From contig JBBDIO010000005.1 of NCBI GenBank assembly GCA_040880365.1, positions 1-9,219 of the forward strand: a stretch of 9,219 bases of DNA, written 5' to 3'. The position numbers and the translations under genes are program-made. This stretch comes from JBBDIO01 sp040880365. GTDB lineage: Bacteria > Chloroflexota > Anaerolineae > Caldilineales > Caldilineaceae. Positions 6,407-9,219 of this stretch are shown piece after piece. The notes under the pieces were generated by a model, which was given only the letters and a program-made list of their open reading frames with translations, did no database searches and had not been told where the DNA came from. How positions within the stretch are numbered: the stretch's first letter is position 1; the number at the start of each line of letters is the position of its first letter.

Positions 6407-6478
6407 GGTTAAATTCCCTGGTTGTCAATCTGATTCGCATTCTCGTTTATGATGACGGCAAACTCGCAAAAAAGTAAC

Positions 6479-6506
6479 TTGACATTTGGAACAAACGTTC
6501 TATAAT
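6479..6506 (+). promoter_or_regulatory. Consensus sigma70 promoter of the radical SAM gene
   Basis: -35 TTGACA (6479-6484) and -10 TATAAT (6501-6506), both exact consensus, with a 16-bp spacer. A start 6-8 bp past the -10 falls at 6512-6514, on the ATG at 6513, so the transcript is probably leaderless. The spacer is occupied by the LexA-type box. Confidence 0.85.
6489..6500. promoter_or_regulatory. LexA (SOS) box, Gram-positive type
   Basis: GAAC-AAAC-GTTC, fitting the GAAC-N4-GTTC core and also the inner R-N-R-Y preference of the Bacillus-type LexA/DinR box; only the two outermost consensus bases differ (G and T here). It fills the promoter spacer up to the first base of the -10, an ideal repressor position. 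The downstream gene is a putative DNA-repair protein, which supports the call. The LexA of this organism is not in the window. Confidence 0.7.
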
Positions 6507-6512
6507 GAAAGA

Positions 6513-7673
6513 ATGAACTTCAAACTTGCGCCCGATGCCTATGAAAAACTCTCACTGCTGGGAGATGCCACGCGCTTTGAGCCGGCGGGGCAGGAACCCA
6601 CCAGCGAAGCCCCTGTGCAGACCATGCGCACAGCGCGCGCCAAGCCGCTGCCCTGCATTTCGCATGTGACCACGCCCACGGGCAAGAAGCCGATTCTCAA
6701 GGGGATGCTCACCACGGCGTGCGAACGCAATTGTTTCTATTGCCCCTTTCGCGCGGGGCGCAGCGCCATGCAGCGCATCACTTTTCAGCCGGAGGAGATG
6801 GCAACGGCCTACACACGCCTGGCACAAAGCGGGCAGGTCGATGGTCTGTTTCTCTCGTCGGGCATTATCAAGGGCGGCGTGACCACACAGGATAAGCTGA
6901 TTGATACCGCAGACATTTTGCGCCGCAAGCACAACTATCGGGGCTATATCCACCTGAAAATTATGCCGGGCGCAGAACGGGATCAGATCCGCCGGGCGAT
7001 GCAGCTCGCCGACCGGATTTCGATCAACCTGGAAGGCCCCACGCCGGAACGACTGGCCGCGCTGGCACCGAAAAAGGAGTTCTGGAATGAGCTGTTTCTG
7101 CGCATCCGCTGGGCGGCGGAATTGCGTCGCCAAGAGGCTTTGCGGGCCAGCGTGGTGACCCAGTTTGTGGTGGGCGCAGTGGGCGATACGGATGTGGAGC
7201 TGTTGCAGGTGAGTGAAGCGCTCTATCAGCAATATGACTTGCGGCGCGCCTACTATTCAGCGTTTCACCCTGTGCGCGACACGCCGCTGGAAAATGTGGC
7301 GGCGGTTTCGGGTCAACGCGAGTTTCGGCTCTATCAATCCAGCTTTTTGCTGCGCGATTATGGTTGGGGCTTTGAAGATTTACCGTTTGGCGCGGATGGC
7401 AATCTGCCCGCAGATGTAGATCCCAAACTGGCGTGGGCGCAGGCGAATTTGCAGGATGCTCCGGTGGAAATTAACCGGGCGGCGCGCGCCGAATTGTTGC
7501 GGGTGCCGGGGATTGGTCCGCGCCATGCCGATGCCATTGTGGCGGCACGCCGCCAGGGCACGCTGACCAGCCTGAGCGCGTTGGCGCATCTGGGGCTGCG
7601 CGACTTGCCCAAAATTGCTCCCTACATTCTGCTGGATGGGCACGCGCCGGCCCAGCAAATGAGTCTGCTCTAG
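6513..7673 (+). CDS. Putative DNA modification/repair radical SAM protein with C-terminal helix-hairpin-helix
   Basis: A 386-residue protein matching the family named putative DNA modification/repair radical SAM protein, which is reported to occur together with a uracil-DNA-glycosylase-like partner. Seen: N-terminal EKLSLLGDATRFE (11-23), a 4Fe-4S/SAM motif C70-x3-C74-x2-C77 (CERNCFYC), GLFLSSGIIKGG (111-122), YRGYIHLKIMPGA (142-154), RISINLEGPT (168-177), YYSAFHPV (247-254), FRLYQSSFLLRDYGW (271-285), and a helix-hairpin-helix at about 318-347 with VPGIGP (331-336) for non-specific DNA backbone contact. The reaction is unknown. I chose the ATG at 6513; the in-frame TTG at 6486 lies inside the promoter. 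There is no leader, hence no Shine-Dalgarno. SOS control is expected from the LexA-type box. It is convergent with the DHOD-like gene, 34 bp apart, with no terminator between; the glycosylase-like partner is not in this window. Confidence 0.9.
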   Translation: MNFKLAPDAYEKLSLLGDATRFEPAGQEPTSEAPVQTMRTARAKPLPCISHVTTPTGKKPILKGMLTTACERNCFYCPFRAGRSAMQRITFQPEEMATAYTRLAQSGQVDGLFLSSGIIKGGVTTQDKLIDTADILRRKHNYRGYIHLKIMPGAERDQIRRAMQLADRISINLEGPTPERLAALAPKKEFWNELFLRIRWAAELRRQEALRASVVTQFVVGAVGDTDVELLQVSEALYQQYDLRRAYYSAFHPVRDTPLENVAAVSGQREFRLYQSSFLLRDYGWGFEDLPFGADGNLPADVDPKLAWAQANLQDAPVEINRAARAELLRVPGIGPRHADAIVAARRQGTLTSLSALAHLGLRDLPKIAPYILLDGHAPAQQMSLL

Positions 7674-7707
7674 CCGTTTATCTAGACTGGCTGTCGAGCC
7701 GTTTGCG

Positions 7708-8580
7708 CTAGGCTGCCGGCGCGGCGATGGCCGCACTGATTTCGCCAATAGACGCCGGATCCACCCAGACCACACTATCCAAAGCGACACACTGTGCACC
7801 CAGCGCGAGGGCATGTTGCGCCATCTGTGGCGTATGGATGCCGCCGGCCGCGATCAGCGTTGCGGCGGGGTTTTCGGCGCGCACTGCGATCAGTTCCTGG
7901 AGCATGAGGCCAAAGTTGGCAGGCCCATAGAAGCGGCCGGACACTACGGCAGGCGCGCGCCCAGTGTGATGCCCTGTGCGGATTCCTGCATAGGGTAGGG
8001 TGGCTTGGGGCGGTTCGCCGATGACCAGCGCGTCGGCGCCGGATTCCAGTGCGACCGCCGCCAGGCGCGTCGCGCGCAACAGGGGCAGCCGCACCAAAAG
8101 CGGCCCGGCATAACGCGCACGCGCCGTGTCGATAAAGGTTCGCAGCGTTTTGATGGGCGCGGTGTCGGGCAGGAGCAGTTCAAGTCCATCAAACTCTTGC
8201 ACGTCAGCTTCCATGGCGGCGAGATGTGTCAGCGTATCGCCCAGCGCGTGGACGTCGCGGTCGGCGACTTGTACGATCACTGTGCAATCGAGCGCAGCCC
8301 ACAGGGGCGCGAATTTGCGCACTGCGGCACGGACCCCGCGGTTCTGGTTGCCGTGATCCAATACCAAACCTCCCGCCTGGGTGGCGAGCCGTGGACCGTG
8401 ATTGCCGCTGCGGCTTTCGGCCAGAATCGGCCCTACGACCACGCCGCCCACAGTCGCACCCAGCGTCCGCGGCGCGAGTCCTGGCGGCAAGGTCTCGCCA
8501 TAGGAGACCGTGCCCGCGGCCAGGATGAGCGGATGCGACAGGAGTAGGCCCTGTTTGTGATTGGGTGCAAGGTTGATCAT
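7708..8580 (-). CDS. Dihydroorotate dehydrogenase-like TIM-barrel protein, catalytic residues missing
   Basis: A 290-residue protein with the outline of class 1 dihydroorotate dehydrogenase (PyrD): HPLILAAGTVSYGE (16-29), PRLATQAGGLVLDHGNQNRGV (63-83), LLVRLPLLRA (161-170), ESGADALVIGE (179-189), VVSGRFYGP (212-220) and the phosphate-site LIAAGGIHTPQMAQHALALGA (242-262). The residues PyrD needs are changed: the Lys of the TKT(I/V)T strand is Gly in VVVGPIL (47-53), the N-x-S-C-P-N active-site loop is LELLLPDTA (133-141) with no Cys, Ser or Asn, the later KL Lys is Arg (164), and the N-S-x-G substrate Asn is Asp75. It probably still binds FMN or a similar ligand but is unlikely to oxidise dihydroorotate (inference). 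The ATG at 8580 lacks a clear ribosome site and is only 33 bp past the upstream terminator's U run. Confidence 0.75.
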   Translation of the reverse strand: MINLAPNHKQGLLLSHPLILAAGTVSYGETLPPGLAPRTLGATVGGVVVGPILAESRSGNHGPRLATQAGGLVLDHGNQNRGVRAAVRKFAPLWAALDCTVIVQVADRDVHALGDTLTHLAAMEADVQEFDGLELLLPDTAPIKTLRTFIDTARARYAGPLLVRLPLLRATRLAAVALESGADALVIGEPPQATLPYAGIRTGHHTGRAPAVVSGRFYGPANFGLMLQELIAVRAENPAATLIAAGGIHTPQMAQHALALGAQCVALDSVVWVDPASIGEISAAIAAPAA

Positions 8581-8612
8581 AGCTGCTCGCGTGCGGTGGA
8601 TGGCCTGTTGAG

Positions 8613-8651
8613 AAAAACAGACCCTCCGAGGGACAAGCCCAGGAGGGTCTG
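8613..8651 (-). terminator. Intrinsic terminator of the 8724-9219 gene
   Basis: Perfect 10-bp arms cagaccctcc (8618-8627) and ggagggtctg (8642-8651), with an inner GGG/CCC pairing in the 14-nt loop. On the minus strand it is followed directly by five T (8617-8613). It is about 70 bp after the TAA at 8724-8726. Classical in form and the best terminator in the window. Confidence 0.85.
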
Positions 8652-8723
8652 CGGTTGCTACGGGATACGTGATAGGCGGCGGCGGGCCGATGTCACGGAT
8701 TGGTCCGTTGCTGCCCGGCGTGT

Positions 8724-9219
8724 TTATTCGGGGCGGAAGGAACCGATGATCTGTTCAAACTGAGCATCCTTGCCGGCAAAGCTGGAGCTTTGGGTGGCAA
8801 CGGTCAGAATATAGATCTTGTCATTGGCGATCAGACCTACAACCTTGGCGGTAATCTGCGCATTCATGCCCACGCTGCTGAGATCCGCAGTTGCCTGCCC
8901 ACGTACACCGGGAAGGTTGTTGATGGTTGCAGTTGTAAGCTGTTGCATCTCCACATCGCCCAGGCTATCGGAGAAGCTATCCATGTTGAACTCGATGAGT
9001 TCCATCAGATATTCGGGTGTGGCATTGGGGAAGTCGATGACCGACACGTTGAGCAGCGTCGGCAGACCGCCGAACATGGCCGCCATGAGGTCGGTCACAT
9101 AGATGACGCCCAGGGATTCGCCTTCGGGGCTGTTCAGGAAGTCATTCAGCGGGCCAAGCTGGCCGCCCATCCCGAATGTGTTGGCAAGATTCTGGAATTG
9201 CGAACTGCGCAGATCCAGC
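8724..9219 (-). CDS. Unidentified protein, C-terminal part (runs off the window)
   Basis: An open frame from the window edge (9218) to TAA at 8724, 164 residues. There is no stop upstream of the ATG at 9170, so the true start is probably outside. The visible part is acidic and mildly hydrophobic, with the Gly/Leu-rich stretch MFGGLPTLLN, many Asn/Asp/Ser, no Cys, and a C-terminus of alternating beta character, KIYILTVATQSSSFAGKDAQFEQIIGSFRPE-like in layout: a strand, then a helix leading to a final SF. This ending resembles extracytoplasmic PsbP/DUF1795-type domains, in which the last strand is followed by a helix and an S-F motif, so an exported or lipid-anchored protein is plausible. That is low-confidence pattern matching; the signal peptide, if any, is beyond the window. 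It is followed by a strong intrinsic terminator. Confidence 0.65.
   Translation of the reverse strand, partial: LDLRSSQFQNLANTFGMGGQLGPLNDFLNSPEGESLGVIYVTDLMAAMFGGLPTLLNVSVIDFPNATPEYLMELIEFNMDSFSDSLGDVEMQQLTTATINNLPGVRGQATADLSSVGMNAQITAKVVGLIANDKIYILTVATQSSSFAGKDAQFEQIIGSFRPE

Noticed and set aside
6407..6478. Promoter for dtd on the minus strand
   Set aside because: The AT-rich stretch (TTTTTTGCG, ATAAACG) offers no -35/-10 pair with more than weak matches, so none is annotated.
6486..6512. TTG at 6486 as start of the radical SAM protein
   Set aside because: These nine codons are the promoter spacer, LexA-type box and -10; transcription would start downstream of them, and the family's N-terminus begins near the ATG at 6513.
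7674..7707. Terminator between the radical SAM gene and the DHOD-like gene
   Set aside because: Only a short direct repeat (agccgttt) and 4-bp inverted matches are present; nothing hairpin-like of useful length.

Overview
The window is high-GC bacterial chromosomal DNA with short spacers and genes on both strands. The gene mix (a CoA-acylating semialdehyde dehydrogenase of inositol/valine breakdown beside an IolE-type TIM-barrel protein, an F420-type luciferase-like oxidoreductase, a LexA-type box of the GAAC-N4-GTTC class, and long GC-rich hairpins between genes) fits a Chloroflexota-like bacterium. That assignment is inference; no rRNA or marker gene is present to fix it. There is no sign of a prophage, IS element, CRISPR array or tRNA.

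Layout. Bases 1-2377 (+): the 3' part of a methylmalonate-semialdehyde dehydrogenase gene (mmsA/iolA), then a sugar phosphate isomerase/epimerase related to inosose dehydratase; together they look like the end of an inositol-type catabolic operon. It meets a minus-strand MFS transporter (2518-3837) head-on across a long hairpin. Upstream of the transporter, also on the minus strand, lie an LLM-class (F420-type) oxidoreductase (4047-4937) with a good sigma70-like promoter and an operator-like dyad, an unrecognised 199-residue helical protein (5166-5765), a possible 34-residue His-rich small ORF made of 15-bp repeats, and D-aminoacyl-tRNA deacylase (dtd, 5915-6406).

Divergent from dtd, on the plus strand, is a radical SAM protein with a C-terminal helix-hairpin-helix (6513-7673), of the family described as putative DNA modification/repair radical SAM proteins. 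Its promoter has consensus -35 and -10 hexamers, and the whole spacer between them is filled by a LexA/SOS-type palindrome. The -10 is so close to the ATG that the mRNA is probably leaderless. This is the most informative regulatory signal in the window.

The right end (minus strand) holds a dihydroorotate-dehydrogenase-like TIM barrel (7708-8580) that has lost the family's catalytic and orotate-binding residues, an intrinsic terminator (8613-8651), and the C-terminal part of an unidentified protein (8724 to the window edge).

Three separate intergenic spacers carry short perfect or near-perfect tandem duplications (16 bp x2, 10 bp x2, 15 bp x3).
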